Source of the DNA: Helicobacter sp. 'house sparrow 1'
GTDB taxonomy: Bacteria > Campylobacterota > Campylobacteria > Campylobacterales > Helicobacteraceae
Direction of reading: 5' to 3'
Assembly (NCBI RefSeq): GCF_900199585.1
Contig: NZ_FZQY01000004.1
Coordinates: 1 to 64,000, forward strand
DNA: 64,000 nucleotides
The notes beneath the pieces were generated by a model. It worked only from the letters and a program-made list of their open reading frames with translations. It was not told where the DNA came from and did not search any database. Of this stretch, positions 26,517 to 35,660 are shown piece by piece. Both the position numbers and the translations under genes were made by a program. Position 1 is the first letter of the stretch. Each line of letters begins with the position of its first letter.

Positions 26517-27721
26517 AATTGATACTCCAATGCCTTTAGACGATCCAATAATGGTGGATGGGTATAATAAAAAAATACATAAAGAGGATGAGAATATGGA
26601 AAGGCTTTATTCTCATTTACAATCCTCACCAATGCATTTGCCAATGTGGATTTGCTGAATAAATTAGCACTAAAATTATCAGCATTATACTCAGCCTTAC
26701 GACTAAAATATCCAATAAATGGCATCATCCAAAAGCTAAAAATAGGAGATAACAAGACAATAAAAGCAAAGATACTACCGCTATTGCCATCAAGTCCCAG
26801 TCCTTTTAATATCTCTTGGGTAAAACAACCCATCAATACAAAAAGAATAAATATAAACAAAATGGTAAAAAATAAATTTTTGAAAATATCTTTATGTTTA
26901 AAATGACCTAGCTCATGCCCTAAAATTGCCAAAAGACCATCACTGCTTACTTTCTCTAAAAGAGTATCAAACAATATTACACGCTTGGTTTTTCCCAATC
27001 CTCCAAAATATGCATTTAACCTCCCATCCCTTTTGCTTGCATCCATTACAAAGATTCCATTACTTTTAAAATCTACCTCTTCTAAAAGACCCTCTATCCT
27101 CTCTTTTAAATTCTCATCTTCTAGGGGAGTAAATTTATTAAAAATTGGAGCAATTATTGTGGGATAAAGGACATTAATCAGGAGCACCACCAAAACAATA
27201 AAAATAAATCCATAAACCCACCAAAATTCAAAATTAGAAACAAGATAAATCAAAACATAACCAATCAATCCACTAAATACTAGCGTAAGCAAAAGACCTT
27301 GTAATGTATCTTTTAAAAAAAGCAAAAAGTTTGTCTTGCTAAAGCCAAACTTTTTATCAAGAACCATTGTGAGATAAAATGAAAGAGGAATATGAGTGAG
27401 TGTGTAAATAAGAAAAAAAGATAATAAAAAAAACAGACTGTAGTTATATGGATTATGAAAGAATTTTCCTACAAAATCTTGCAGAGCAAAAAAACCAAAA
27501 CCAATCCAGCAAAAAAAAAGCACGCACTCATACAATGTAGAACAAATTGAAAATTTCAATTTCTGTATCGCATATATCCCTGCTTTCTTATAATCCTGCT
27601 CTCCTAAAATCATAGGAGAAGAATTGAGTTTTTTTTTCACAAAAGAAATCTGAACTAGGTCAATGTAGATTTTTGGTAAGATATACAGTGATATGAAGAT
27701 CACAGACAAAAAAAGCAACAT
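26513..27721 (-). CDS. M48-family membrane zinc metalloprotease (Ste24-like)
   Basis: A 402-residue integral membrane protease resembling CAAX prenyl protease 1/Ste24 and HtpX. The zinc site is HELGH at 269-273, with the third ligand expected in the EYNADNFSANL segment. Several hydrophobic segments fill the first 215 residues. Bacteria lack CAAX substrates, so a quality-control role is more likely. It shares ATGA with prmC downstream. Confidence 0.86.
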   Translation of the reverse strand: MLLFLSVIFISLYILPKIYIDLVQISFVKKKLNSSPMILGEQDYKKAGIYAIQKLKFSICSTLYECVLFFCWIGFGFFALQDFVGKFFHNPYNYSLFFLLSFFLIYTLTHIPLSFYLTMVLDKKFGFSKTNFLLFLKDTLQGLLLTLVFSGLIGYVLIYLVSNFEFWWVYGFIFIVLVVLLINVLYPTIIAPIFNKFTPLEDENLKERIEGLLEEVDFKSNGIFVMDASKRDGRLNAYFGGLGKTKRVILFDTLLEKVSSDGLLAILGHELGHFKHKDIFKNLFFTILFIFILFVLMGCFTQEILKGLGLDGNSGSIFAFIVLLSPIFSFWMMPFIGYFSRKAEYNADNFSANLFSKSTLANALVRIVNENKAFPYSHPLYVFFYYTHPPLLDRLKALEYQF

Positions 27722-27798
27722 TTTCTTCTCCCTTATAATTGTTGGGAGGATTTTACGCTAAAAATATAAATCTTTATTAAAAATTAAAAAGGGTTTTT

Positions 27799-27804
27799 AT
27801 ACTA
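27799..27804 (+). promoter_or_regulatory. Probable -10 box of pyrG
   Basis: TATACT follows a T-run and lies 46 bases before the pyrG ATG at 27850. GAGG at 27838-27841 is the ribosome site. A second weaker candidate (CATAAA) lies at 27808-27813. Confidence 0.4.
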
Positions 27805-27849
27805 TTGCATAAAAATTTTGTTTTTCTATGGAATGATGAGGTAATTTAG

Positions 27850-29475
27850 ATGCAACCAAAATATATTTTTGTAACAGGCGGTGTGTTAAGTTCTCTAGGA
27901 AAGGGGATTTCTTCCTCTTCTATTGCTACACTACTTCAAGCTTCTGGTTTTAAAGTTTCAATACTAAAAATTGATCCTTATATTAATGTGGATCCTGGAA
28001 CAATGAGTCCCTTAGAACATGGTGAAGTTTTTGTCACAGCAGATGGTGCTGAAACAGACCTAGACATCGGACATTATGAAAGATTTTTAGATACCAATTT
28101 AACAAAGCTTAATAACTTTACAACAGGGCAAATCTATCTTTCTGTGATTGAAAATGAGAGGCAGGGAAAATATTTAGGAAAAACCATACAAGTTGTTCCT
28201 CACATTGTTGATGAAATCAAAAATAGAATCAAGAATGTAGCCAAAGGCAATGACTTTTTAGTTGTAGAGCTAGGTGGCACAGTGGGTGATATAGAGGGCA
28301 TGCCTTATTTAGAAGCAATGCGTCAAATGAAACACGAGCTAGGAAGCAATAGTGTAATTAGTATTCATGTAACCCTGATACCTTTCATCAAGGCTGCAGG
28401 GGAACAAAAAACAAAACCCACTCAACATTCTGTGCAAGAATTACGCCGTATAGGTATTAGTCCTCAAATTATTCTTGCAAGATGTGAAAAACCTCTTGGC
28501 AAGGAATTAAAAAAGAAACTAGCGCTAAGTTGTGATGTAGATGATGATAGTGTGATTGTGGCAGAAGATGCTCAAAGCATCTATCAATGTCCTCTTAATT
28601 TCCTAAAAGAAGATATTCTCACTCCTATTGCAAAATACTTTAATCTTAGCCCAATTAAGCCAAATATGGATGAATGGGATATTTTGGTTAAAAAAATTAT
28701 TTCTCCAAAAAATCAAGTCAATATTGGTTTTGTAGGAAAATATCTTGATCTAAAAGAATCTTATAAATCTTTGACAGAAGCATTGATACACGCGGGAGCC
28801 AATATTGATACAAAGGTAAATATCAAGTGGATTGATAGCGAAAACCTTGAAGATCAAAATTTACATTTATTAGAAGATGTGGATGGGATTTTGATTCCAG
28901 GTGGATTTGGACACAGAGGTATTGATGGAAAAATAAGAGCAATCACCTATGCAAGAGAAAATAAAATTCCATTCTTAGGTATTTGTCTGGGTATGCAACT
29001 TGCAATTTTAGAGTTCTTGCGCAATGTTGCAAATCTTCCTAATGCAGATTCTGTTGAATTTAACCCTAACACCAAAGAGCCTGCAATCTATCTTATTGAA
29101 GACTTTATTGATCAAAATGGAGAAAATCAAATCCGCACCCATCAATCTCCTTTAGGTGGCACTATGAGACTTGGGGAATATGAATGCATCCTAAAAGAGG
29201 ATTCTGTAATTTATAAAAGCTATCACTCCAAAAGCTTGATAAAAGAAAGACATAGACACCGCTATGAGGCAAATCCTAAGTATAAAGCGGTATTAGAACA
29301 ATATGGTATGCAAGTTAGTGGAGAATCTCCAAACCAACTAATTGAAGCTGTAGAGATTAAAGATCATCCTTTCTTTGTAGCTGTGCAATTCCATCCTGAA
29401 TTTACCTCAAGACTTAAAAACCCAAATGCAATCATCCTGGCTTTTGTCAAGCATGCATTTAAAAATAGAAGATAA
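27850..29475 (+). CDS. pyrG: CTP synthase PyrG
   Basis: A 541-residue enzyme that aminates UTP to CTP using glutamine. The N-terminal synthase domain begins [20 protein letters not shown]. The C-terminal class I amidotransferase domain has the nucleophile loop GICLGMQ and the His-Glu pair in FHPEF. It shares one base with recJ, and pyrG-recJ-rlu matches H. pylori HP0349-HP0347. Confidence 0.96.
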   Translation: MQPKYIFVTGGVLSSLGKGISSSSIATLLQASGFKVSILKIDPYINVDPGTMSPLEHGEVFVTADGAETDLDIGHYERFLDTNLTKLNNFTTGQIYLSVIENERQGKYLGKTIQVVPHIVDEIKNRIKNVAKGNDFLVVELGGTVGDIEGMPYLEAMRQMKHELGSNSVISIHVTLIPFIKAAGEQKTKPTQHSVQELRRIGISPQIILARCEKPLGKELKKKLALSCDVDDDSVIVAEDAQSIYQCPLNFLKEDILTPIAKYFNLSPIKPNMDEWDILVKKIISPKNQVNIGFVGKYLDLKESYKSLTEALIHAGANIDTKVNIKWIDSENLEDQNLHLLEDVDGILIPGGFGHRGIDGKIRAITYARENKIPFLGICLGMQLAILEFLRNVANLPNADSVEFNPNTKEPAIYLIEDFIDQNGENQIRTHQSPLGGTMRLGEYECILKEDSVIYKSYHSKSLIKERHRHRYEANPKYKAVLEQYGMQVSGESPNQLIEAVEIKDHPFFVAVQFHPEFTSRLKNPNAIILAFVKHAFKNRR

Positions 29476-31040
29476 TGGATATCTTAAATCATCAAGACAT
29501 AAGAGATATTTTACAAAAAAGATTTGAGGGGGATTTTTTCTATAGTCTCAAGGACCTCCCTCACCCCCATACCCTAAAAGATTCAAAACTTGGTGCTGAA
29601 ATGGTCAAAGAGGCCATCTGCCAAAATCAAGAAATTTTAATTGTAGGCGATTATGATGTAGATGGTATCCTTAGCGTTGTTATTATGATGTCTTTTTTTG
29701 ATGCTATTGGTTATAAAAATATCAGATACCATATACCCAATCGCTTTAGTGATGGCTATGGAATCAAAGTCCATCTCATCAAGCAATTGGTTGCCTCGAA
29801 TTTTAATGGCATTATTATTACCGTAGATAATGGCATCTCTGCATTTGAAGTAGGAGAATATTGCAGAGAAAATAATATCAGACTGATTATCACAGACCAT
29901 CATATGCCCCAAGAAAAACTACCTCTAGCAAATGCAATTATAAACCCTCAACAGCCAAATTGTAATTTTCAGCAAAAATCTATTTGTGGTGCCAGTATAG
30001 CTTGGTATTTTTGCAATTCAATTAAAATTGCATTGGATCTAAAAATATCAATGTTGGATCTACTCAAATATGTAGCAATTGCTACAATAGCTGATATGAT
30101 GCCACTTACTCATGTAAATAAAATTCTTGTGAAAAAAGGTATTGAAGTCTTTAGAAACTCTACAAAAAAACCTGACCTTTTGCTAAAAACATTATTCAAA
30201 ACACCAAAATTTGATTCTCAAGATATCAGTTTTAATCTTACCCCTCTTTTAAATAGTGCCGGAAGACTTGGTGATGCAAAAGTTGTGGTTGATTTTTTTC
30301 TCTCAAAAAAAGAAGAAGAAACTCATTTTATTTTTAATCAACTAAAAAATATCAACCAGCAAAGAAAGAATTTGGTTGAAGAGATTTTAATGGAATCTAA
30401 GAATTTTATTAAAGAAAACAAATACTGCATCATTGCATATAAAGAAGATTGGAATGAGGGGGTTTTAGGAATTATTGCAACCAAGCTTGCAGAACAATAT
30501 AACAAACCTGCTTTCGCCTTTAAGATTGAAAATTCTATACTTAAGGGAAGTGGAAGGAGTGATGGCAAGATTGATATTTTTCAAACTCTTTTAATACAAA
30601 AAGAATTGTTTTTGCACTTTGGGGGACATTCTCAAGCTATTGGCTTAAGTCTATCTTATGAAAACCTAGATGCCTTTTTAGACATCTTTAAAAATGCAAA
30701 ACCTCTTTTACAGGAAGAAAAACATAATATTTTAGGAAAAATCAACCTTGATATGATTGATCAAAAACTTTTGCAAATCTTAGAAGAATTTCAACCCTAT
30801 GGACAAGCAAACCCATATCCCCATTTTGTCCTTGAAAATGTAACAATATTGGAATCTAAACCTATCAAGCAGGTGCATCAAAAACTTCTTTTTAGAAATC
30901 AAATTGAGGGAATGATATTTTTTTCAAATGAATTTTATAACAAAAATGACAAAGTAAATTTATGTGTAACCTTACAAGAATCCCTTTATTCAAAAACCCC
31001 CACACTGATTATTAAAGAAATTTCAAAATGCCCTTCATAA
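29475..31040 (+). CDS. recJ: Single-stranded-DNA-specific exonuclease RecJ
   Basis: A DHH-family 5'-3' exonuclease of 521 residues for recombination and repair. Metal ligands are in DYDVDG (D59, D61, D63) and DHH at 141-143; the DHHA1 domain has GGHSQAIGLS. It is shorter than the E. coli enzyme, as in other Campylobacterota. The start overlaps pyrG by one base and the 3' end overlaps the pseudouridine synthase by 13 bases. Confidence 0.93.
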   Translation: MDILNHQDIRDILQKRFEGDFFYSLKDLPHPHTLKDSKLGAEMVKEAICQNQEILIVGDYDVDGILSVVIMMSFFDAIGYKNIRYHIPNRFSDGYGIKVHLIKQLVASNFNGIIITVDNGISAFEVGEYCRENNIRLIITDHHMPQEKLPLANAIINPQQPNCNFQQKSICGASIAWYFCNSIKIALDLKISMLDLLKYVAIATIADMMPLTHVNKILVKKGIEVFRNSTKKPDLLLKTLFKTPKFDSQDISFNLTPLLNSAGRLGDAKVVVDFFLSKKEEETHFIFNQLKNINQQRKNLVEEILMESKNFIKENKYCIIAYKEDWNEGVLGIIATKLAEQYNKPAFAFKIENSILKGSGRSDGKIDIFQTLLIQKELFLHFGGHSQAIGLSLSYENLDAFLDIFKNAKPLLQEEKHNILGKINLDMIDQKLLQILEEFQPYGQANPYPHFVLENVTILESKPIKQVHQKLLFRNQIEGMIFFSNEFYNKNDKVNLCVTLQESLYSKTPTLIIKEISKCPS

Positions 31041-31888
31041 CAAAAACCTATCATATCCAAAAACCAATCAAGGCCTTTCAATTAATTCAAAAAATACTCC
31101 AATGCAACAATAAAGAAGCACAAAAAATAATTGATAAAAATCGTATCAGATATAGAGGAAATCCACATCCAATTAAAAAATCTGATATTGTTTTGGGAGA
31201 AGTTGAAATTGAAGTTTTTGAACCAAAAGTTTCTATATTGCCTTTTTTCACGCATAAAGATTTTGCCCTCTATCACAAACCCTCAAATTTACTCACGCAT
31301 CCAAAAGGAAGATTTTATCATCAAAGTCTTTGTGATAGCATTAAAGGAACTTTTGGTAGAGATTCTAATCCTGTGCATCGCTTAGACTTTGAAACAAATG
31401 GTATTTTGCTTGTTAGCACTCACAAGGCAAGTGAGGTTGTTTTAAAAAAGCTCTTTGAAGAAAATCAAGTAAAAAAAACCTATCTTGCACTCGTGGAGGG
31501 CATTGTTATAAAAAATCAAACCATTAATCTTCCTATACTAGAACCCAACAAAAGCTCTAAAAGTCAAGATCTAGGCATTAAATGCAAAATCCACCCAAAG
31601 GGAAAAGAAGCAATCACCCATATTAAAATTCTAAAATATTTTACAAATTCTACGCTTCTTGAGGTCACACCCATTACAGGGCGCACTCATCAAATTAGAC
31701 TGCATCTTTTTACTATTGGGCATCCTATTATTGGGGAACCTCTTTATACATCAAATAAAAATGAAGCAAGAAAATATTTAGATACAAAGTTATTAACCGA
31801 AAATAAATTATGGCTTCAAGCCAAAAGTCTTGAGTTTTCTTACAAAGGGATAAAATACTTTTTTACTACACCATTTGATTTTTTCTAA
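31028..31888 (+). CDS. RluA/RluD-family pseudouridine synthase
   Basis: A 286-residue RNA pseudouridine synthase with an N-terminal S4-like domain (about 14-75) and a catalytic domain. The catalytic Asp is D120 in HRLDFETNGILL; GRTHQIRLHL is the family's C-terminal signature. Its rRNA or tRNA target cannot be assigned. It overlaps recJ by 13 bases and is the last gene of this run. Confidence 0.88.
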   Translation: MPFITKTYHIQKPIKAFQLIQKILQCNNKEAQKIIDKNRIRYRGNPHPIKKSDIVLGEVEIEVFEPKVSILPFFTHKDFALYHKPSNLLTHPKGRFYHQSLCDSIKGTFGRDSNPVHRLDFETNGILLVSTHKASEVVLKKLFEENQVKKTYLALVEGIVIKNQTINLPILEPNKSSKSQDLGIKCKIHPKGKEAITHIKILKYFTNSTLLEVTPITGRTHQIRLHLFTIGHPIIGEPLYTSNKNEARKYLDTKLLTENKLWLQAKSLEFSYKGIKYFFTTPFDFF

Positions 31889-31935
31889 TCATCCCATTTA
31901 AATAAGATAAACAAAATAGTATTTAAAAGAATTGC

Positions 31936-31972
31936 AAAAAAAAAGGGGGGGGGGGCAGAGAAAATTCTGCCC
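31936..31972 (-). terminator. Terminator of the trx2 operon containing an A9G11 tract
   Basis: Between convergent rlu and trx2 lies a 7-bp stem GGGCAGA/TCTGCCC (31953-31959 and 31966-31972) with a 6-base loop. Read on the minus strand, the hairpin is followed by eight further C residues and then nine T residues. The C/T run is the complement of A9 (31936-31944) and G11 (31945-31955), so the T-run sits 8 bases away from the stem. Variation in the G-run would change this spacing. Confidence 0.6.
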
Positions 31973-31984
31973 AAATAAAAGAGG

Positions 31985-32299
31985 TTACTTAGCTAATAAT
32001 TCATCAATCTTTTGGCTAATTGTAAGCTTATTATCAGGCTCTACTAATCTCTCTGTAACCTCAACACCATCTTTAAGAAACAAAAGTGTTGGAATTCTTC
32101 TAACTGCCAACATATCCTTTAATTCCTCATTTTTTTCAATATCTACTTTAAAGAATTTAACTGTTGAATATTCTTCCTCTAGAACTTTCATAATAGGTTC
32201 TATCCTTACGCAATCAGGACACCAAGAAGCACTAAAATCTACAACAGCCAAACCAACTTTGGCCTCTTTTTCAAATTGACCTTGATCTATATTTTTCAT
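31985..32299 (-). CDS. trxC: Thioredoxin with CPDC active site (Trx2 type)
   Basis: A thioredoxin-fold redox protein of 104 residues. The active site is WCPDC in place of WCGPC (Cys27 and Cys30 from this start), the motif known for H. pylori Trx2. The frame opens at 32311 with an ATG in the yeiH stop, but the second ATG at 32299 has GGAG 6 bases upstream and gives the family length. It follows yeiH directly. No thioredoxin reductase is in the window. Confidence 0.85.
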   Translation of the reverse strand: MKNIDQGQFEKEAKVGLAVVDFSASWCPDCVRIEPIMKVLEEEYSTVKFFKVDIEKNEELKDMLAVRRIPTLLFLKDGVEVTERLVEPDNKLTISQKIDELLAK

Positions 32300-32310
32300 A
32301 CTTTTCTCCA

Positions 32311-33348
32311 TTATATTAGTATTTTTGTTAGAAAAAATCCACCAACCATAAGTATAGCAAATAGAACAAAAGCTAATCCAAATGCACCCTTACCAGAATC
32401 TGCAAACTTTTTAAGATCAATTTGCAATCCAAGAGCCACCATCGCAAAAGTCAAAGAAAGCTCGCAAATAAATATTAACACACTAATCATCTGTTTTATG
32501 GTATCAGTATTCATAAAATGGCCTGCTAGAGAATAAATATATGAGTTTAATACCACAACACCTAAAAACATAAAAGCAAACCAAGGAATGTGTAAATTCC
32601 TTTTTCTACCCACATGGTGACTTTTGGTTATAAACAAAGGCACAAGAAGCAATAAAGGCACAAGAAGAATCACGCGTATCATTTTAACAGTAATAGCACT
32701 TGCACTTGCAGTATCTCCAATGGATGCAGATGCACCAACTACATTAGCCACTTCATGAAGGGTTGCTCCTATATATACACCCATTTGACTTTCATTCAAA
32801 TAATTATGCAAAAACAAACCATAAAGCAAGGGATATAAAAACATTGCAAAAAGTCCAAAAATAATTACAGTCCCTACTGCAACAACCCCTTTATAAGCCT
32901 CGGACTTGATTGAAGTTTCAAGAGCCAAAACTGCTGCTGCACCACAAATTGCACTACCACCACTAACAAGCAATGCTATATCCCTATCAAGGCCAAAAAA
33001 TCTTGTGCCAATATAAAACCCTATTATCATGATAAAAACCACCACAATAGTGGCTATTAAAAGCCCATTGATACCTATACTTCCTATTTCATTCAAAGTC
33101 ACCTTAAAACCATAAAGAATGATTCCTAATCTTAAGAGCTTCTTGGCACTAAAACTAACTCCAAGCTCCAAATCTTTTTTGCTTTTTCTAAACACAGGAG
33201 ATAAAACTGCTCCTAAAATAATTCCAATTAAAAGTGCTGAAATATGAAAATGTTTGATCACATCCAATCCTGCAAAATAAAGCGAAGCAAAAACTATAAC
33301 AGCTACAAACAATATCCCATATACATAACCCTGCTTTTCATTTTCCAT
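32311..33348 (-). CDS. YeiH-family (UPF0324) putative anion exporter
   Basis: A 345-residue inner-membrane protein with about ten hydrophobic segments and the family patterns LLIGIILGAVLSPVF, LVSGGSAICGAAAVLA and ATLHEVANVVGAS. Relatives are named putative sulfate exporters, but the substrate is not established. It overlaps the hotdog gene by 11 bases and is followed by trx2. Confidence 0.82.
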   Translation of the reverse strand: MENEKQGYVYGILFVAVIVFASLYFAGLDVIKHFHISALLIGIILGAVLSPVFRKSKKDLELGVSFSAKKLLRLGIILYGFKVTLNEIGSIGINGLLIATIVVVFIMIIGFYIGTRFFGLDRDIALLVSGGSAICGAAAVLALETSIKSEAYKGVVAVGTVIIFGLFAMFLYPLLYGLFLHNYLNESQMGVYIGATLHEVANVVGASASIGDTASASAITVKMIRVILLVPLLLLVPLFITKSHHVGRKRNLHIPWFAFMFLGVVVLNSYIYSLAGHFMNTDTIKQMISVLIFICELSLTFAMVALGLQIDLKKFADSGKGAFGLAFVLFAILMVGGFFLTKILI

Positions 33349-33802
33349 TTTCTTGATCCTCTTTGAGTTTTAGTTTAAAAAGTTTTTTGTCAAAAATTGC
33401 GATGTAAAACATACCCTCAAAAATCTTAATATCTAATAAAAATCCCTCTACTTTTACCTCACATTTTTTAAATCCATTTTGCAAAGCTGTCGCTCTAAAT
33501 AAGATTTCATGACCCAATTCAATTGGAGCTAAAAACTTCACTTCAGATGAAATAATAATGGCATTTTTTTTATTGATAGCACAAAGGGCTGCATAAGAGG
33601 CTGAATTAAAAATAAAGCCAAGATGTATTGTTCGCTCACTATCACTAAGCATTGCAGAGGAGGCGACAAAAACTACTTCTGCACTATTTTCTGCAATTCT
33701 TACCAACTCACCACAAAAATCTGTATTAACATTTGTGCAAACAACGAGTTTATCTGCGGGTTTTATCAAAGATATTGGTGCATCCATTTCTTGTTCTTGC
33801 AT
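33338..33802 (-). CDS. Hotdog-fold thioesterase-like protein (HP0420-like)
   Basis: A single hotdog-domain protein of about 154 residues. The central HLGFIFNSASYAALCAIN helix and the strand pattern ISSEVKFLAPIELGHEILFRA fit an acyl-CoA thioesterase or FapR-like acyl-binding domain. ATG at 33802 has AGGAG 6 bases upstream, so I prefer it to the GTG at 33805. Gene order metG - HP0418 - cmoB - HP0420 matches H. pylori. The substrate is unknown. Confidence 0.7.
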   Translation of the reverse strand: MQEQEMDAPISLIKPADKLVVCTNVNTDFCGELVRIAENSAEVVFVASSAMLSDSERTIHLGFIFNSASYAALCAINKKNAIIISSEVKFLAPIELGHEILFRATALQNGFKKCEVKVEGFLLDIKIFEGMFYIAIFDKKLFKLKLKEDQENGK

Positions 33803-34665
33803 CACCTGCTCCTTTTAAATTTAAAATATCCTCTTTTAGGAGGTGGATAACCCTCGATTGTTTGATCTTGAGATAGATTCAAAAAAGAATCAAGACTTAA
33901 AGAATCAATCCAAGGGGTTTGCCTCTGCTCTTGTGTTGTAGTTTCTTTAATGCTTAAAACCTCAACCAATTCAAGATTGGCTCTAAAGCACCAAGCTTGT
34001 AGTGCTGGTATAGAAGGAATAAAATAAACATTTTTCATTCTAGCATAACTTACTTTTGGAGTGAGTGCAACCTCATCTTGATGATCAATGATTAAAGTAT
34101 CCAAAATCAATTCTCCATCAGTTTTAAGACCTTGAGACAGACTTTTAAGGGATCTGATAGGATCGCTACGATGATATAACACACCTAAACAAAATATCAC
34201 ATCAAACTTCTTTTGATAATCCTTTAGATCATCTACTCCAAGCATTTCATAAACGATTGTTGTTTTTAAAAAGTGATTAATAAAACTAAATTGAGCAAAA
34301 AAAAGCTCACTTGGATCAAAACCAACCAAACTCTTTGGTTTAGACTTTAACATTTCAAATAAATAATAACCATTATTGCATCCAATATCTGCAACTTCCT
34401 TATCCCTTAAATCAATATGTGGAGCAATTTGATTCCATTTAATAAAGCTTCTCCACTCACTATCTATAAATAAATCATTTAGAAAAAAGGGTCCTTTGCG
34501 CCAAGGTTTTAATTCTTGTGCAAGATGATAGATTTTATTAGCTTCTTTTTCATCACTCTCAAATGAGATTCTAACGCCCTCATCACATAAATAAGTTGCA
34601 TCAACTTCTCTTAGTTCTTGAATCTTCTGATAGGATTGATAAATCTTTGGATTTTTAAAATGCAT
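33802..34665 (-). CDS. cmoB: tRNA U34 carboxymethyltransferase CmoB
   Basis: A SAM-like-fold enzyme that uses carboxy-S-adenosylmethionine to make cmo5U at tRNA position 34. Family markers are WRKGPFFLNDLFIDSEWRS, VADIGCNNGYYLFEML and GFDPSELFFAQF. A TTG at 34668 opens the frame, but the adjacent ATG at 34665, overlapping the upstream stop as TGATG, is the likelier start. The partner CmoA is not in the window. Confidence 0.88.
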   Translation of the reverse strand: MHFKNPKIYQSYQKIQELREVDATYLCDEGVRISFESDEKEANKIYHLAQELKPWRKGPFFLNDLFIDSEWRSFIKWNQIAPHIDLRDKEVADIGCNNGYYLFEMLKSKPKSLVGFDPSELFFAQFSFINHFLKTTIVYEMLGVDDLKDYQKKFDVIFCLGVLYHRSDPIRSLKSLSQGLKTDGELILDTLIIDHQDEVALTPKVSYARMKNVYFIPSIPALQAWCFRANLELVEVLSIKETTTQEQRQTPWIDSLSLDSFLNLSQDQTIEGYPPPKRGYFKFKRSR

Positions 34666-35660
34666 CAAAACAGCGTTGCCATAGGCTCTATAACTGGCCT
34701 ATTTAAAATTTGTGCCAAGTCTTGATTTTCTATCCCAAGAACAAGTGCAAAGTTATACCTTTTTTTACCAATAAGTTCTAAAAGTTCCTCTTGATTTTCA
34801 TAATATGCCATCTCAAAATCAAAACTCACATCACAGTCCTTAGGAAAAAAGCCCACTATTCTTCCCCATCTCCCATTCTGCAAAATATAGTTTGCATAGT
34901 TACTAAAATCTATGAGAGATTTTTGGGCAATCACAACCCTCTCACTTGCACCATAATCCAATAATTTTGGCGTAGAATCTACAAAGCTTGGCAAAACACT
35001 GGGTAGGGATTTAAAAAGCCCTAAATTAAAATCAATTTGATAGGTTTGACAAAGATGTACAACTGCACTCAATTCGTTGAAAAACAATGCTGGGAGCAAT
35101 AAATAATATTGTGAAAGCTTGTAATAAACTTTCATATCAAACAAAGTTGCAATATGTATTTCTAAAACCTTTTCTTGAGGCACTATGCTTTTTGTATATT
35201 CTAATGCAAGATTTAAAAAGCTATGATCAGAAACTACAACTCCCTTATAACTAGTGTCTTGACTAATCTTTTCTAATAATTTTTCTAAATTTCCATCAAA
35301 ACACAATATCCCATCATCGGTGCAAACCTGTAAAAATATTTCAAACTCTCTAGGTTTAAGATAAAAAACCTCAATATTTTTATTCAACAGATAATATCTC
35401 ACAAGGCGTGCTATAGATTCTTGCATATCCTGCACTTTGATCCACGCAATTTCTGCATCAATCATTTGTACAAATTTATCATATACAATTCCATATGCAC
35501 CCATTGCAATTGCCATATCAATCTCTTCAAGACATTTTGCAAAAAAAAGACTTCCTTTTTTTAGACTATTTAGGCTTAATGCAATTCCATTAAAAGATCC
35601 AATTGCTGGGGAATTACTTAACTCACCTTGAAGCAACTCTACAACTTGGTTAATTCTCAC
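34665..35660 (-). CDS. Degenerate Mur-ligase-like protein (HP0418-like)
   Basis: A 331-residue protein whose first 90 residues resemble the N-terminal substrate domain of MurF/MurE (LNSLKKGSLFFAK, AIAMGAYGIVYD). Where a ligase would have the ATP loop GxxGKT, it reads IEVFYLKPREFEIFLQ. The catalytic P-loop is therefore missing and a Mur ligase reaction is unlikely. It may bind a nucleotide-linked sugar or have a new role. It starts with GTG against the metG stop and overlaps cmoB; the order matches H. pylori. Confidence 0.6.
   Translation of the reverse strand: MRINQVVELLQGELSNSPAIGSFNGIALSLNSLKKGSLFFAKCLEEIDMAIAMGAYGIVYDKFVQMIDAEIAWIKVQDMQESIARLVRYYLLNKNIEVFYLKPREFEIFLQVCTDDGILCFDGNLEKLLEKISQDTSYKGVVVSDHSFLNLALEYTKSIVPQEKVLEIHIATLFDMKVYYKLSQYYLLLPALFFNELSAVVHLCQTYQIDFNLGLFKSLPSVLPSFVDSTPKLLDYGASERVVIAQKSLIDFSNYANYILQNGRWGRIVGFFPKDCDVSFDFEMAYYENQEELLELIGKKRYNFALVLGIENQDLAQILNRPVIEPMATLF

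Noticed and set aside
31932-32279. A 115-codon plus-strand frame starting next to the A9G11 tract.
   Set aside because: It is opposite the thioredoxin gene and its GGG start comes from the tract; no domain.
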